Shown here in pieces: positions 44,882 through 53,605 of a DNA stretch of 64,000 nt (positions are counted from its first letter, which is position 1; each line of letters starts with the position of its first letter). This DNA is from Mucilaginibacter rubeus (GTDB lineage Bacteria; Bacteroidota; Bacteroidia; Sphingobacteriales; Sphingobacteriaceae). The notes beneath the pieces are model-generated. The model saw only the letters and a program-made list of their open reading frames with translations. It had not been told where the DNA came from and did not search any database. The stretch lies in contig NZ_CP043450.1 of assembly GCF_003286415.2 (NCBI RefSeq), positions 3,782,001 to 3,846,000 of the forward strand, given 5' to 3'. The translations under genes and the position numbers were made by a program.

Positions 44882-45679
44882 TTATTTGATGAATTGACTT
44901 ACAACCGTATTAGGCTGTAGTAATGATTTGATCTGTGTATAAGGAATAAATAATTCGGTGATACCGGCCGCATAAGGCTTTATCTCGTACTGGTTATACA
45001 AAAACTTGATACCAAAAGGCGTGATGGAAAAATTTTCATTCAGCGCGAATTTATCATCTTTGAAAAAATAGTTATCCTTCAGTGATGCGGTGTCGCTTAG
45101 TTTTTCATTTTTCCTGAAAATCTTTTCGGCTACTGTTGTTAATTTATCATGATAACCACTGATAAAAACATCATCAAGTTTCAGGTTTTTACCGGCTTTA
45201 GTATCCCAGTTAATAAATCCGGTAAATGAGCCGCCATGCGCGCCGCCCTGATAGCTATAACCACTCACTTGAAGTGCAGCGAGACTCGAATCCTGGTGGA
45301 TAACTTTAACAGAATCATCCAGCGTAAAAAACATACCGGTACGCGGGTCTGTCTTTTTAAAATCATCGTATGACTTCAGGAAGTTTTTGGTCATCAGTTC
45401 CAGGCTGCTATCGGCTTTACCGTCCATCGCAAACATCACGGTTAGTTTGTTTACTATGGTATCATTTAAAGCTTTGGCGCTATCAAAAACCGGGTAGTTG
45501 ACCTTTACTACCGTGCAGGCGCTATCTGCTTTAGTGCCGCAATCTGCAGCCCGTGCTTTTATTACTTTATAAACATAGTGCAGTGTATCAACCGGTTTTT
45601 CCGGTGTTTTTTTAGGTACTCCCCATTGGCACGATGACAGCCCCAGGGCAATAAAAAACAACAGGCACAGATTTTTCAT
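44882..45679 (-). CDS. DUF3298/RsiV-family lipoprotein
   Basis: A 265-residue lipoprotein with the lipobox GLSSC (Cys 17 or so). The N-terminal half matches DUF4163 (YPVFDSAKALNDTIVNKL) and the C-terminal half DUF3298 (WDTKAGKNLKLDDVFISGY, ending SITPFGIKFLYNQYEIKPYA). Such proteins are common in Bacteroidota, with unknown role; the RsiV homologue binds lysozyme. I chose the ATG giving MKNLCLLFF; the frame extends 19 codons upstream without signal character. It abuts lysC and lies 11 bases from the GNAT gene. Confidence 0.83.
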   Translation of the reverse strand: MKNLCLLFFIALGLSSCQWGVPKKTPEKPVDTLHYVYKVIKARAADCGTKADSACTVVKVNYPVFDSAKALNDTIVNKLTVMFAMDGKADSSLELMTKNFLKSYDDFKKTDPRTGMFFTLDDSVKVIHQDSSLAALQVSGYSYQGGAHGGSFTGFINWDTKAGKNLKLDDVFISGYHDKLTTVAEKIFRKNEKLSDTASLKDNYFFKDDKFALNENFSITPFGIKFLYNQYEIKPYAAGITELFIPYTQIKSLLQPNTVVSQFIK

Positions 45680-45690
45680 AGGTATAGTTT

Positions 45691-46206
45691 TTAGTAGTTT
45701 AATAACTGCTCTCTTGAAAGAGACGCATTTAACCAACCCGCTTCAATATTCGCGCCGTATTTGTTGTAAAAGTTAATGGCTGGTTCATTCCAGTCCAACA
45801 CCTGCCAAACCATTCCGCTGAAGCCACGCTCCTTGGCCTCCTGGATCAACCTGTCGAAAAGCATTTTACCAATCTTTTTACCGCGCATATCTTCGGTCAC
45901 AATCAGGTCTTCCAGGTACATGCGACTACCTTTCCAGGTAGAGTAGCGGACATAGTATACAGCAAAGCCAACAACAATGCCATCAACTTCGGCAACAAAG
46001 GCCTTCCAAACAGGGTTAGGGCCAAAGCCGGCGTCTTCAAAGTGCTGTAAGGTAACCGTAACCTCTTCAGGTGCTTTTTCATACAGGGCCAGTTCATGAA
46101 CCAGCTCCATCAAACGCGGACAATCTGCCTGAATAGCTTCCCTTATGATTACTTCCCCCGCTCCCTGAAGAGGGTGACTTTCAATTTTATTTTCTGTATT
46201 GCTCAT
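45691..46206 (-). CDS. GNAT family acetyltransferase (diamine acetyltransferase-like)
   Basis: A 171-residue acetyltransferase with the GNAT fold. The acetyl-CoA-binding motif A is DLIVTEDMRGKKIGKMLFDRL, and the C-terminal segment WNEPAINFYNKYGA is typical of spermidine/spermine N-acetyltransferases. The overall layout (ELALYEKAPEEV near the N-terminus) supports that group. I start at the ATG giving MSNTENK; the frame extends 21 codons further into the palindromic repeat at 46236. Confidence 0.85.
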   Translation of the reverse strand: MSNTENKIESHPLQGAGEVIIREAIQADCPRLMELVHELALYEKAPEEVTVTLQHFEDAGFGPNPVWKAFVAEVDGIVVGFAVYYVRYSTWKGSRMYLEDLIVTEDMRGKKIGKMLFDRLIQEAKERGFSGMVWQVLDWNEPAINFYNKYGANIEAGWLNASLSREQLLNY

Positions 46207-46235
46207 TTTTATTGTTTCGCAGTTACCCAAAAACC

Positions 46236-46327
46236 ATGTCATTGCGAGGAGGAGCGACAAAGCAACCACATACTACGCAGAGCGGCCATGCCTCCGTGCG
46301 ATTGCCACGCTGCGCTCGCAATGACAT
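46236..46327. repeat. GTCATTGCGAG-family palindromic repeat, copy 2
   Basis: Ends are ATGTCATTGCGAGGAGGAGC and GCTCGCAATGACAT; the inner arms diverge. It lies between the GNAT gene and yggS, inside an otherwise head-to-tail gene run. Confidence 0.8.
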
Positions 46328-46338
46328 CGGACGTTCAA

Positions 46339-47028
46339 TCAATTATTTTTCCAATGCTTGATCACGCGGCCGCCAAATATGGTGCTGCCTAACCTTACCA
46401 TATTGCTCCCCTGCTCAATGGCCAGTTTATAATCTGACGACATACCCATCGACAGGATATCAAAGCTTTCCTCTTTCCGGAAGTAGCTCAGTTTTATGCC
46501 TTCAAAAAAAGTATTCAGTTCGTAATACTCTTCCTTGATCTGTTTTTCGTTGTCGGTATTGGTGGCAATGCCCATCAATCCGCGGATCCGGATATTTTTC
46601 AGCGTAGCATACTCTTCTGAGCGAAGTAGTTCAATAGCCTCGTCAAAACCCAGTCCGTATTTGGTTTCTTCGTCTGCAATATAAATCTGCAGCAGGCAAT
46701 CAATCACCCGTCCGGCTTTTTCAGCATGCTTGTTGATCTCCTGCAAAAGCTTGAGGCTATCAACAGATTGGATCATGCTTACAAAGGGCGCGATATATTT
46801 TACCTTGTTAGTTTGCAGGTGCCCTATTAAATGCCACTCAATATCTTTGGGAAGCTGATCGTATTTTTCAATCATTTCCTGCACCAAATTTTCGCCAAAC
46901 AACCGCTGACCGGCATCATAAGCTTCCTGTATATCGGTTACCGGTTTTGTTTTTGATACCGCCAATAATATTACCTTATCTGCTTCCGTTTCCTTTTTTA
47001 AGCTTTTGATGTTATCTGCAATGCTCAT
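46339..47028 (-). CDS. YggS family PLP homeostasis protein
   Basis: A 229-residue TIM-barrel protein of the alanine-racemase N-terminal fold. LLAVSKTKPV carries Lys26, which forms the Schiff base with pyridoxal phosphate. FGENLVQEMIEKYDQLP, EWHLIGHLQTNKVKY and LSMGMSSDYKLAIEQGSNMVRLG are family signatures. It balances free PLP and amino/keto acid pools and has no known catalytic activity. Upstream of the GNAT gene, separated by a repeat. Confidence 0.92.
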   Translation of the reverse strand: MSIADNIKSLKKETEADKVILLAVSKTKPVTDIQEAYDAGQRLFGENLVQEMIEKYDQLPKDIEWHLIGHLQTNKVKYIAPFVSMIQSVDSLKLLQEINKHAEKAGRVIDCLLQIYIADEETKYGLGFDEAIELLRSEEYATLKNIRIRGLMGIATNTDNEKQIKEEYYELNTFFEGIKLSYFRKEESFDILSMGMSSDYKLAIEQGSNMVRLGSTIFGGRVIKHWKNN

Positions 47029-47035
47029 TTATCCG

Positions 47036-47043
47036 TAAATTTG
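47036..47043 (+). promoter_or_regulatory. -7 box upstream of the DUF4296-mutS2 operon
   Basis: TAAATTTG matches TAnnTTTG, 28 bases before the ATG at 47072. No TTG at the standard distance. Confidence 0.45.
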
Positions 47044-47071
47044 CTTAATTAATCAGCCGCTAAATTACTGA

Positions 47072-47647
47072 ATGCATAAATATATAACCTTGTTTTTTTC
47101 TGCAGCACTTTTTTTATGTGCCTGCAATGGCAAAAGTGTTCCCGGCGATGTGCTTAAACCGGCAGCAATGGCCGAAGTTTTGACCGAGATGCACATTATT
47201 GATGGCACCCTGTACAATGCCACTCAAGTGCCGGATAGTTTGTACAAATACGGTGCGGGTAAATACGTTGCCATGTTTCAGCGCCTGCATACCGATACCG
47301 CTCATTTTAACAAAAGCATGCGGTATTACGCCACGCAGCCCGATAAGCTACTGGCCATTTATGACCAGGTGGATATCAAAATTAAAAACAAAACCGATTC
47401 GCTTAACAAAGTGCAGCTTGAACAAAGCAAAGCCGCTCACAGGGCCGATTCGTTAAAAAACTTAAATATTAAAACTAAAACCGACTCGGCAAAGAAGCCT
47501 GTGCCTCATGAAAACCCGGCAGCCCGCAGAGCCGATTCATTAGAAAATTTAAAAACTAAACCCAAAACCGATCCGGCTAAAAAACTTGACCTTCGCAAAA
47601 GAAAGGCAAAACACATAGCCGATTCGTTAAGAAATTTAAAGTCATAA
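47072..47647 (+). CDS. DUF4296 lipoprotein with a charged repeat tail
   Basis: A 191-residue lipoprotein with the lipobox LCAC (about residue 18). The DUF4296 domain follows (about 25-110: KPAAMAEVLTEMHIIDG), which is typical of Bacteroidota and of unknown function. The C-terminal third carries three units around RADSLKNL, the last degenerate, with K/T/D-rich spacers. It lies 4 bases before mutS2 and is cotranscribed with it. Confidence 0.83.
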   Translation: MHKYITLFFSAALFLCACNGKSVPGDVLKPAAMAEVLTEMHIIDGTLYNATQVPDSLYKYGAGKYVAMFQRLHTDTAHFNKSMRYYATQPDKLLAIYDQVDIKIKNKTDSLNKVQLEQSKAAHRADSLKNLNIKTKTDSAKKPVPHENPAARRADSLENLKTKPKTDPAKKLDLRKRKAKHIADSLRNLKS

Positions 47648-47651
47648 CCTG

Positions 47652-50015
47652 ATGCTTTACCCCCAAAACAGTGTAGATAAGCTGGGTTTTACCGAAATAA
47701 AAGAACTGATAAAAGCACATTGCCTGAGCGAAATGGGTCAACAAATGGTTGACAAGATCCAGGTGATGAGCAATTATGACCAGATACATAAATTCCTGAG
47801 CCAGGCAAATGAGTTTAAGAATATCCTGGTTAATGATGAGGCCCTGCCCATTCAGCATTTTTTCGACATAAAAACCCTTGCCAATAAAGCCCGCATAGAG
47901 GGCGTTTTTTTAACCGAGGAAGAATTTTACCAGGTACAAGCCTCGCTCACCACAGTATTTGCTGTAATAGCTTACTTTAATGAGCGCGAAGGCCTTTACC
48001 CCAACCTCGAAGCCCTTTTTGAACACCTGCCTATTGAAAAGGCTATCCTTAAGAAGATTGACGCGGTAATTGACCAGAAAGGCAAGATCAGGCCAAATGC
48101 ATCGCGCGAGCTGATGGAAATAACCACAGGCATTGCCAAAGCCGAGCAGGAAGCCCGCAAAAAGATTGATATGGTGTTTAAAAATGCTACATCAAACGGC
48201 TGGGCTGCCGATGGTTCACTAACTATACGCGATGGCCGCTTGGTGATCCCCCTGCTGGCAGAAAATAAACGTAAGCTGAAAGGCTTTGTTCATGACGAAT
48301 CAGCTTCGGGCCAAACTGTTTACATTGAGCCTGAAGAAGTATTCGTACTCAACAACCGCATCCGTGACCTGGAATTTGAGCGCCGCCGCGAGATTGTAAA
48401 GATCCTAACCGCTTTAACCAACGAATTAAGGCCTTACGTACCTTTACTACTCTCCTATCATAGTTTGTTAACCAAGCTTGACTTTGTACGCGCCAAAGCC
48501 CTGTTTGCCATCGATATTGAGGCCGAAATGCCGCAGGTTGTAAATGAGGCCAGGGTAAAACTATATAATGCCCGCCACCCGCTTTTGTTCCTGAACTTTA
48601 AGGCCGAGAAAAAAACGGTGGTTCCGCTCAATATGCAGATAGACGAAGGTACCCGTATCATCGTGGTATCTGGCCCTAACGCCGGCGGTAAATCTGTTTG
48701 TATGAAAACCGTTGGCTTACTGCAAATGATGGTACAGGCCGGTTTGCTGATCCCTGCCGATGAAGCGAGTGTTGTAGGTGTATTTAAGCAGCTTTTTGTG
48801 GATATCGGTGATGACCAGTCGATTGAAAGCGATTTGAGTACTTACAGCGCCCACCTCTCCAAAATGAAAAACTTTGTGGAGCAGGCCAACGGCAAAACCC
48901 TGATCCTGATAGATGAGTTTGGTACCGGTACGGATCCGCAATTTGGCGGACCGATTGCTGAGGCCGTTCTTGAAGCACTCAACCAAAAAAAGGTTAAGGG
49001 CATGGTAACAACCCACTACTCCAACCTTAAAATATTTGCCAGCAATACCGAAGGGATCGAAAACGCGTCAATGTTGTTCAACAACGTTGAAATGAGGCCG
49101 CTTTATCAATTGGAAATTGGTAAACCCGGTAGTTCGTACGCCTTTGAAATTGCCCAGAAAATTGGCTTACCGGCCAACGTGCTTAACCTCGCCAAAAACA
49201 AAATAAGCGAAGGGCAAAAAAAGGTTGATACCTTACTGGTTGACCTGGAACGTGAAAAACGCTCCATTTTTGAAACTAAACAAAAACTGGATAAACAACA
49301 GCGCAAGGTAAATGAGCTGCTTGCCGAAAACGAGAAACTGAAAAGCTATCTCGAAGAAAATAAGCGCACACTCATTAAAGAAGCCAAGGACCAGGCCAAG
49401 AATATTATCCTGAACGCCAACAAGCTGGTTGAAAACACTATTTCTGAAATTAAGAGTAGTAATGCCGATAAGGAAAAAACCAGACAGCTACGTGAAAACC
49501 TTAACGTTGAACTTAAAAAGAACACCGTTAAGGCAGAAATGCCTAAACCTGCCGCCCCTGCCGATGAGGAATTAAAACCGGGCGACTGGGTGAAACTTAC
49601 CGATTCGGAAACTACAGGGCAGGTAATTGAGATCATTAAAGAAAATGTGGTGATTGCTATTGGCGATTTGCGAACCGTTGCTAAAAAGAAACGAGTGATT
49701 AAAGTTTCCAAATCATCGGTACCTAAGGAGATCAGGCGGAGTTTCAGCGCTCAAACTAATGATATGGCCAGTTTTAGTCCGGAGATTGACGTGCGTGGCC
49801 AGCGTACCGAAGATGCGCTGCATGCCATTGAAAAACTGTTCGACAGGGCGCTAATGATGGGCTTTAACAACCTCAAGATCATTCATGGTAAAGGCGATGG
49901 CATTTTGCGTAAAATGATCAGGCAGTACCTCAAAAAATACGAGCAGGTTGACCGCATGGAAGATGAACACGCAGACCGTGGTGGGGATGGAATAACTTAT
50001 GTATATTTGAAGTAA
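47652..50015 (+). CDS. mutS2: Endonuclease MutS2
   Basis: A 787-residue MutS2 protein. The MutS core and ATPase cover about 1-560, with Walker A GPNAGGKS (residues 341-348) and the later DEFGTGTDP and TTHYSNLK motifs. A coiled coil (about 510-640) follows. The C-terminal Smr nuclease domain has EIDVRGQRTEDAL and IHGKGDGILRKMI. The mismatch-binding N-terminal domain of MutS is absent, as expected. MutS2 acts in recombination control or ribosome rescue. Full length and ATG start are clear. Confidence 0.94.
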   Translation: MLYPQNSVDKLGFTEIKELIKAHCLSEMGQQMVDKIQVMSNYDQIHKFLSQANEFKNILVNDEALPIQHFFDIKTLANKARIEGVFLTEEEFYQVQASLTTVFAVIAYFNEREGLYPNLEALFEHLPIEKAILKKIDAVIDQKGKIRPNASRELMEITTGIAKAEQEARKKIDMVFKNATSNGWAADGSLTIRDGRLVIPLLAENKRKLKGFVHDESASGQTVYIEPEEVFVLNNRIRDLEFERRREIVKILTALTNELRPYVPLLLSYHSLLTKLDFVRAKALFAIDIEAEMPQVVNEARVKLYNARHPLLFLNFKAEKKTVVPLNMQIDEGTRIIVVSGPNAGGKSVCMKTVGLLQMMVQAGLLIPADEASVVGVFKQLFVDIGDDQSIESDLSTYSAHLSKMKNFVEQANGKTLILIDEFGTGTDPQFGGPIAEAVLEALNQKKVKGMVTTHYSNLKIFASNTEGIENASMLFNNVEMRPLYQLEIGKPGSSYAFEIAQKIGLPANVLNLAKNKISEGQKKVDTLLVDLEREKRSIFETKQKLDKQQRKVNELLAENEKLKSYLEENKRTLIKEAKDQAKNIILNANKLVENTISEIKSSNADKEKTRQLRENLNVELKKNTVKAEMPKPAAPADEELKPGDWVKLTDSETTGQVIEIIKENVVIAIGDLRTVAKKKRVIKVSKSSVPKEIRRSFSAQTNDMASFSPEIDVRGQRTEDALHAIEKLFDRALMMGFNNLKIIHGKGDGILRKMIRQYLKKYEQVDRMEDEHADRGGDGITYVYLK

Positions 50016-50038
50016 ACGTAAGGTTAAGAAACCACTAA

Positions 50039-50130
50039 AAAAGCGTCATTGCGAGGAACGAAGCAATCCCAAACCATACAGAGTGGCTCTGCTTATCGGG
50101 GATTGCTTCGTTCCTCGCAATGACGCTTTT
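50039..50130. repeat. GTCATTGCGAG-family palindromic repeat, copy 3 (perfect arms)
   Basis: Arms of 32 bases are perfectly complementary (core GCGTCATTGCGAGGAACGAA) around a 28-base centre, and end in a T-run. It can act as a terminator for mutS2. Identical arms suggest recent formation or selection. Confidence 0.9.
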
Positions 50131-50177
50131 AATCACAATTACGTTTTCAGTATTTGTACCTTAACTTATTTCAATAT

Positions 50178-50540
50178 ATGTCTTTAAAATCTATTGCCCC
50201 TATGTTATACACCCGGCAGGTACGGGAAACTGTCGACTTTTATGTTACTAACCTCGGCTTTACCTGTATCGGATACGATGAAGATTGGGGATGGGCTACC
50301 GTAAGCCGCGATGATATCGAAATCATGTTTGCTTTACCGGTTGATAACGCATCATTCACTGTGCCTAAATTTACAGGCTCGTTTTATATCCGTACCGATA
50401 AGGTAGACCTATTATGGAGCGAACTTAAAGACAGGGCAGTAATTTGCTATCCTATTGAGGATTTTAATTACGGTATGCGCGAGTTTGGTGTTTTTGACTA
50501 CAACGGTTACCTGCTGCAATTCGGGATGCCGATTGAGTGA
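50178..50540 (+). CDS. VOC family protein
   Basis: A 120-residue single VOC domain: SIAPMLYTRQVRETVDFYVTNL (core MLYTRQVRETVDFY), the central segment DIEIMFALP with a metal-type Glu, and REFGVFDYNGYLLQFG at the end with the second ligand region. It resembles bleomycin-resistance/glyoxalase-type proteins of unknown substrate. I use the ATG giving MSLKSIAPML; the frame runs eight codons further upstream. It lies between two palindromic repeats. Confidence 0.84.
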   Translation: MSLKSIAPMLYTRQVRETVDFYVTNLGFTCIGYDEDWGWATVSRDDIEIMFALPVDNASFTVPKFTGSFYIRTDKVDLLWSELKDRAVICYPIEDFNYGMREFGVFDYNGYLLQFGMPIE

Positions 50541-50569
50541 TAACCGAATATAAAAGCAAGGGTATGCGC

Positions 50570-50683
50570 GATTCCCCTCTTGAGAGGGGCGGAGGGGTGT
50601 GTTTCGCTTTGTTTACATACTAATCGCATAAACACACCCCTGCAACCCCTCTTTCCCGCCGCGCCCCCTCTCAAGAGGGGATT
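50570..50683. repeat. Nested palindromic repeat, copy 2 (CCCCTCTTGAGAGGGG family)
   Basis: The same layout as at 15643-15752: outer CCCCTCTTGAGAGGGG and complement, inner GGGGTGTGTTT and AACACACCCC, and a different centre. It follows the VOC gene and ends in a T-run. Confidence 0.8.
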
Positions 50684-50742
50684 TTTTGCTGCATTAATTT
50701 AGCATAATTTCCTATTTTTAAAGGGCAAAAACCTACTTAAAA

Positions 50743-51828
50743 ATGCGCAAACTATATTTCCTTATACTTTTCATTGCTTTTACCGGCACTATAAATACCT
50801 GCGCCGCTCAAAGCGTTATACTTAAAAGCAAAGATCAACGCATCCGTTATACCGGGCGCATTAACCAAACCGATGAAGCTGCCGAACTTTACTGGACAGG
50901 TTCATCACTCAAAATCAATTTCAACGGAACCGGCGCGTCGGCCCTGATGCAGGACGAACGTGGTGAAAATTATTATACCATCGTTGTTGATGATAAAGTG
51001 ATCAACACCATCCACCTTGATAATACTAAGCAGGCCTACACACTGGCCGAAAATCTGCCGGCCGGCAAACACACCCTCGAATTATTTAAACGTACCGAAT
51101 GGGATAAAGGCAAAACTCTTTTTTACCAGTTTATTTTAGCTAAAGAGGGTACAGCACTCCCGCCACCGGAGGCTAAAAAGCGTAAGATCGAGTTTTTCGG
51201 TAATTCCATCACCTGTGGGTATGCCGATGAGGACACTACCGGGCAAGACCGTGGTACGGCCCCTTACGAAAACGGATATCTGAGCTATGCCGCGCTAACC
51301 GCACGTCACTTTGATGCACAGTATGTTTGTACCTCAAAAAGTGGTATCGGCATCACGGTAAGCTGGTTTCCGCTCATCATGCCCGAAATGTATAACCGCC
51401 TGGATCCAACAGACCCAACAAGCATCTGGGATTTCAAAAAGTATACACCTGATGTTGTGGTGATTAACCTGTTTCAGAATGACTCATGGATTGTAAACCA
51501 GCCCAACAATCCACAATTTAAAGAGCGTTTTGGCACCAAAGCGCCAGAGCCTGACCAGATCATAAAAGCTTATAAAGATTTTGTAAAAAATATCCGGAAG
51601 ACTTATCCCAAAGCGCAGATCATTTGCGCGTTAGGCAGTATGGATGCAACCAAAGCGGGATCGCCCTGGCCCGGCTATATTGAAAAGGCCGTTGCCGCTT
51701 TAAACGACAAGCAGATCTATACCCATTTTATTCCATACAAAAACACACCAGGTCACCCAAGCCTTAAAGAGCAACAAGCCATGGCCGATGATTTGATTGC
51801 CTTTATGGAGAAGACGGTTAAGTGGTGA
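50743..51828 (+). CDS. CE2-type SGNH acetyl esterase, exported
   Basis: A 361-residue enzyme with a signal peptide (cleavage near CAAQ). An N-terminal jelly-roll domain (about 30-145) precedes an SGNH hydrolase domain whose nucleophile lies in FFGNSITCGYADED and whose His is in TPGHPSLKEQ. The two-domain order is that of carbohydrate esterase family 2, which removes acetyl groups from xylan or mannan. It fits a role with the glycosidases elsewhere in the window, but the gene stands alone. Confidence 0.85.
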   Translation: MRKLYFLILFIAFTGTINTCAAQSVILKSKDQRIRYTGRINQTDEAAELYWTGSSLKINFNGTGASALMQDERGENYYTIVVDDKVINTIHLDNTKQAYTLAENLPAGKHTLELFKRTEWDKGKTLFYQFILAKEGTALPPPEAKKRKIEFFGNSITCGYADEDTTGQDRGTAPYENGYLSYAALTARHFDAQYVCTSKSGIGITVSWFPLIMPEMYNRLDPTDPTSIWDFKKYTPDVVVINLFQNDSWIVNQPNNPQFKERFGTKAPEPDQIIKAYKDFVKNIRKTYPKAQIICALGSMDATKAGSPWPGYIEKAVAALNDKQIYTHFIPYKNTPGHPSLKEQQAMADDLIAFMEKTVKW

Positions 51829-51870
51829 TTAAGGCTTTTTTAAAATCACAAACGTAGAGAGAAATAAAAC

Positions 51871-51962
51871 ATGTCATTGCGAGCGAAGCGTGGCAATCGC
51901 ACGGAAGCACTACCGCTCTGTATAGCATGCGATTGCTTCGTCGTTCCTTCTCGCAATGACAT
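51871..51962. repeat. GTCATTGCGAG-family palindromic repeat, copy 4
   Basis: Left ATGTCATTGCGAGCGAAGCG, right ends CTTCTCGCAATGACAT; the centre contains CTCTGTATAGCATGCG. It lies between the convergent esterase and disordered-protein genes. Confidence 0.85.
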
Positions 51963-51982
51963 GGATTTATTAAGAGATATTA

Positions 51983-52540
51983 TTACTCCCCTACCTTCTG
52001 CTGATCGGGCACTTCATTTGGGCCGGGGATATTTGTTTGCTGTTTCTTTTCGCTATCCCCGTCGTCATCGGCAGTCCCTTCCTGGTATGGCTGTTGTGGG
52101 TTGGGCTTTTTATCATCGGTTTCAGTTTCGCCAGTATCCTCTTCTGACCGGCCGTTTTGCGAAGCACTGATCACATCGCTGTAATTAGCATTGCCCGCCT
52201 GGTTTGGATCTTTAAAATTGCTGTTTTCCGGGTGTTCTTCGGCAGGTTGAGTACGGTTAAAGTACTCGTTGTTGTTGCCGGCCATTTGCGAAGGATTGTC
52301 TTTATCATTTCCTGCCGGGGTAATGTTGTTCTGACCGAAATTTTGCCCGCCCATACCTTTACCCTCCATGCCTTCATCGTCCGGGCTTTTCATTTCCGAA
52401 CTACCAAACAGGTAGCTCCTTTTCAGGTCTTTTTCTTCCTCGTTATGATCATCCTCCACACGGTATGCGTTAGGTTTGTTCTCTTCCTGTTCGGGGCGAT
52501 TAAGCTCATCGCTGCTCAACTCTTCATCTCTTAATTCCAT
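51983..52540 (-). CDS. Hydrophilic, probably disordered protein
   Basis: A 185-residue protein of strongly acidic and polar composition, rich in Asn, Gln, Glu, Asp and Gly, with no hydrophobic core. Segments such as GMEGKGMGGQNFGQNN and NAGNANYSD-like Asn-rich runs point to intrinsic disorder. It lacks a signal peptide. I recognise no family. Codon use looks ordinary and the ATG is clear, so a real gene is likely; a stress or desiccation role would be a guess. Confidence 0.6.
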   Translation of the reverse strand: MELRDEELSSDELNRPEQEENKPNAYRVEDDHNEEEKDLKRSYLFGSSEMKSPDDEGMEGKGMGGQNFGQNNITPAGNDKDNPSQMAGNNNEYFNRTQPAEEHPENSNFKDPNQAGNANYSDVISASQNGRSEEDTGETETDDKKPNPQQPYQEGTADDDGDSEKKQQTNIPGPNEVPDQQKVGE

Positions 52541-52619
52541 AGGTTTTGATATTTGATGTATTAATTATTAATAAAATAATTTTCTAATTGTTTTATTAAA
52601 CCTATAAATCAATCTGCTT

Positions 52620-52710
52620 ATGTCATTACGAGCGATAGCGCGGCAACAGCACAGAAGCACGACCGCCCTGTATAGCATGCGATTGCTTCGTCGCACCTCC
52701 TCGCAATGAC
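52620..52710. repeat. GTCATTGCGAG-family palindromic repeat, copy 5
   Basis: Left TGTCATTACGAGCGATAGCG, right ends CTCCTCGCAATGACG, centre with CTGTATAGCATGCG. It lies between the divergent disordered-protein gene and scoA. Confidence 0.85.
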
Positions 52711-52787
52711 GAAACTTTATTTACGTTATCTGTTTACAGCCATCTGTAAAGCATATTTAGTACATTTACGATAACCAATTATAATAT

Positions 52788-53486
52788 ATGAATAAAGTAG
52801 TTAGTGGTGCCGACGAGGCTATCCGCGACATTACCGACGGCATGACCCTCATGCTGGGCGGCTTCGGTTTATGCGGGTTGCCCGAAAATTGTATTGCCGC
52901 GCTGGTGAAAAAAGGGGTTAAACAACTCACCTGTATCTCCAACAATGCCGGGGTTGATGACTTCGGTATCGGTCTGATGCTGAAACAACGCCAGGTAAAA
53001 AAAATGATCTCATCGTACGTAGGTGAAAATGCCGAATTTGAACGCCAGCTGTTAAGCGGTGAACTGGAGGTTGACCTGATACCACAAGGTACGCTGGCCA
53101 CCCGCTGTATGGCTGCCGGTTATGGTATGCCCGCCATATTTACCCCTGCCGGTATAGGAACCGAAGTGGCGGAAGGCAAGGAAGTACGCAATTTTAATGG
53201 CAAGGATTATTTAATGGAGATGGCCTTTGATGCCGATTTCGCCATTGTAAAAGCCTGGAAGGGCGATACTATGGGTAACCTGGTATACCGTTCTACCGCC
53301 CGCAATTTTAACCCGGTAATGGCCATGGCCGGTAAAATAACCATTGCCGAAGTAGAAGAACTGGTACAACCCGGCGAACTTGACCCTGATCATATCCATA
53401 CACCCGGTATTTATGTGCATAGAATTTTTCAGGGTGTGGACTATGAAAAACGGATTGAACATGTAACGGTGAGGAACAAACAATAA
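52788..53486 (+). CDS. scoA: 3-oxoacid CoA-transferase subunit A
   Basis: A 232-residue alpha subunit of succinyl-CoA:3-ketoacid CoA-transferase, which moves CoA from succinyl-CoA to acetoacetate. GGFGLCGLPENCI, the CoA-binding segment SNNAGVDDFGIG and the strand FTPAGIGTEVAEGKEV are family landmarks. It starts at an ATG and is followed by scoB after a 119-base gap that is filled by a palindromic repeat. Confidence 0.92.
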   Translation: MNKVVSGADEAIRDITDGMTLMLGGFGLCGLPENCIAALVKKGVKQLTCISNNAGVDDFGIGLMLKQRQVKKMISSYVGENAEFERQLLSGELEVDLIPQGTLATRCMAAGYGMPAIFTPAGIGTEVAEGKEVRNFNGKDYLMEMAFDADFAIVKAWKGDTMGNLVYRSTARNFNPVMAMAGKITIAEVEELVQPGELDPDHIHTPGIYVHRIFQGVDYEKRIEHVTVRNKQ

Positions 53487-53491
53487 AGAAT

Positions 53492-53587
53492 ATGTCATTG
53501 CGAGCGAAGCGTGGCAATCTCGTAGCCTATGCATGTCCGATCTGTATAGCTACGAGATTGCTTCGTCGTTCCTCCTCGCAATGACAT
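53492..53587. repeat. GTCATTGCGAG-family palindromic repeat, copy 6, between scoA and scoB
   Basis: Left ATGTCATTGCGAGCGAAGCG, right ends CCTCGCAATGACAT; the centre holds GATCTGTATAGCTACGAG. It starts 5 bases after the scoA stop, inside the two-subunit operon. Confidence 0.88.
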
Positions 53588-53605
53588 GATTTAATAAAGA
53601 AGATT

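Noticed and set aside
46207..46269. 21-codon N-terminal extension of the GNAT gene, resembling a signal peptide
   Set aside because: It lies partly inside the palindromic repeat, and the internal ATG matches the GNAT family start.
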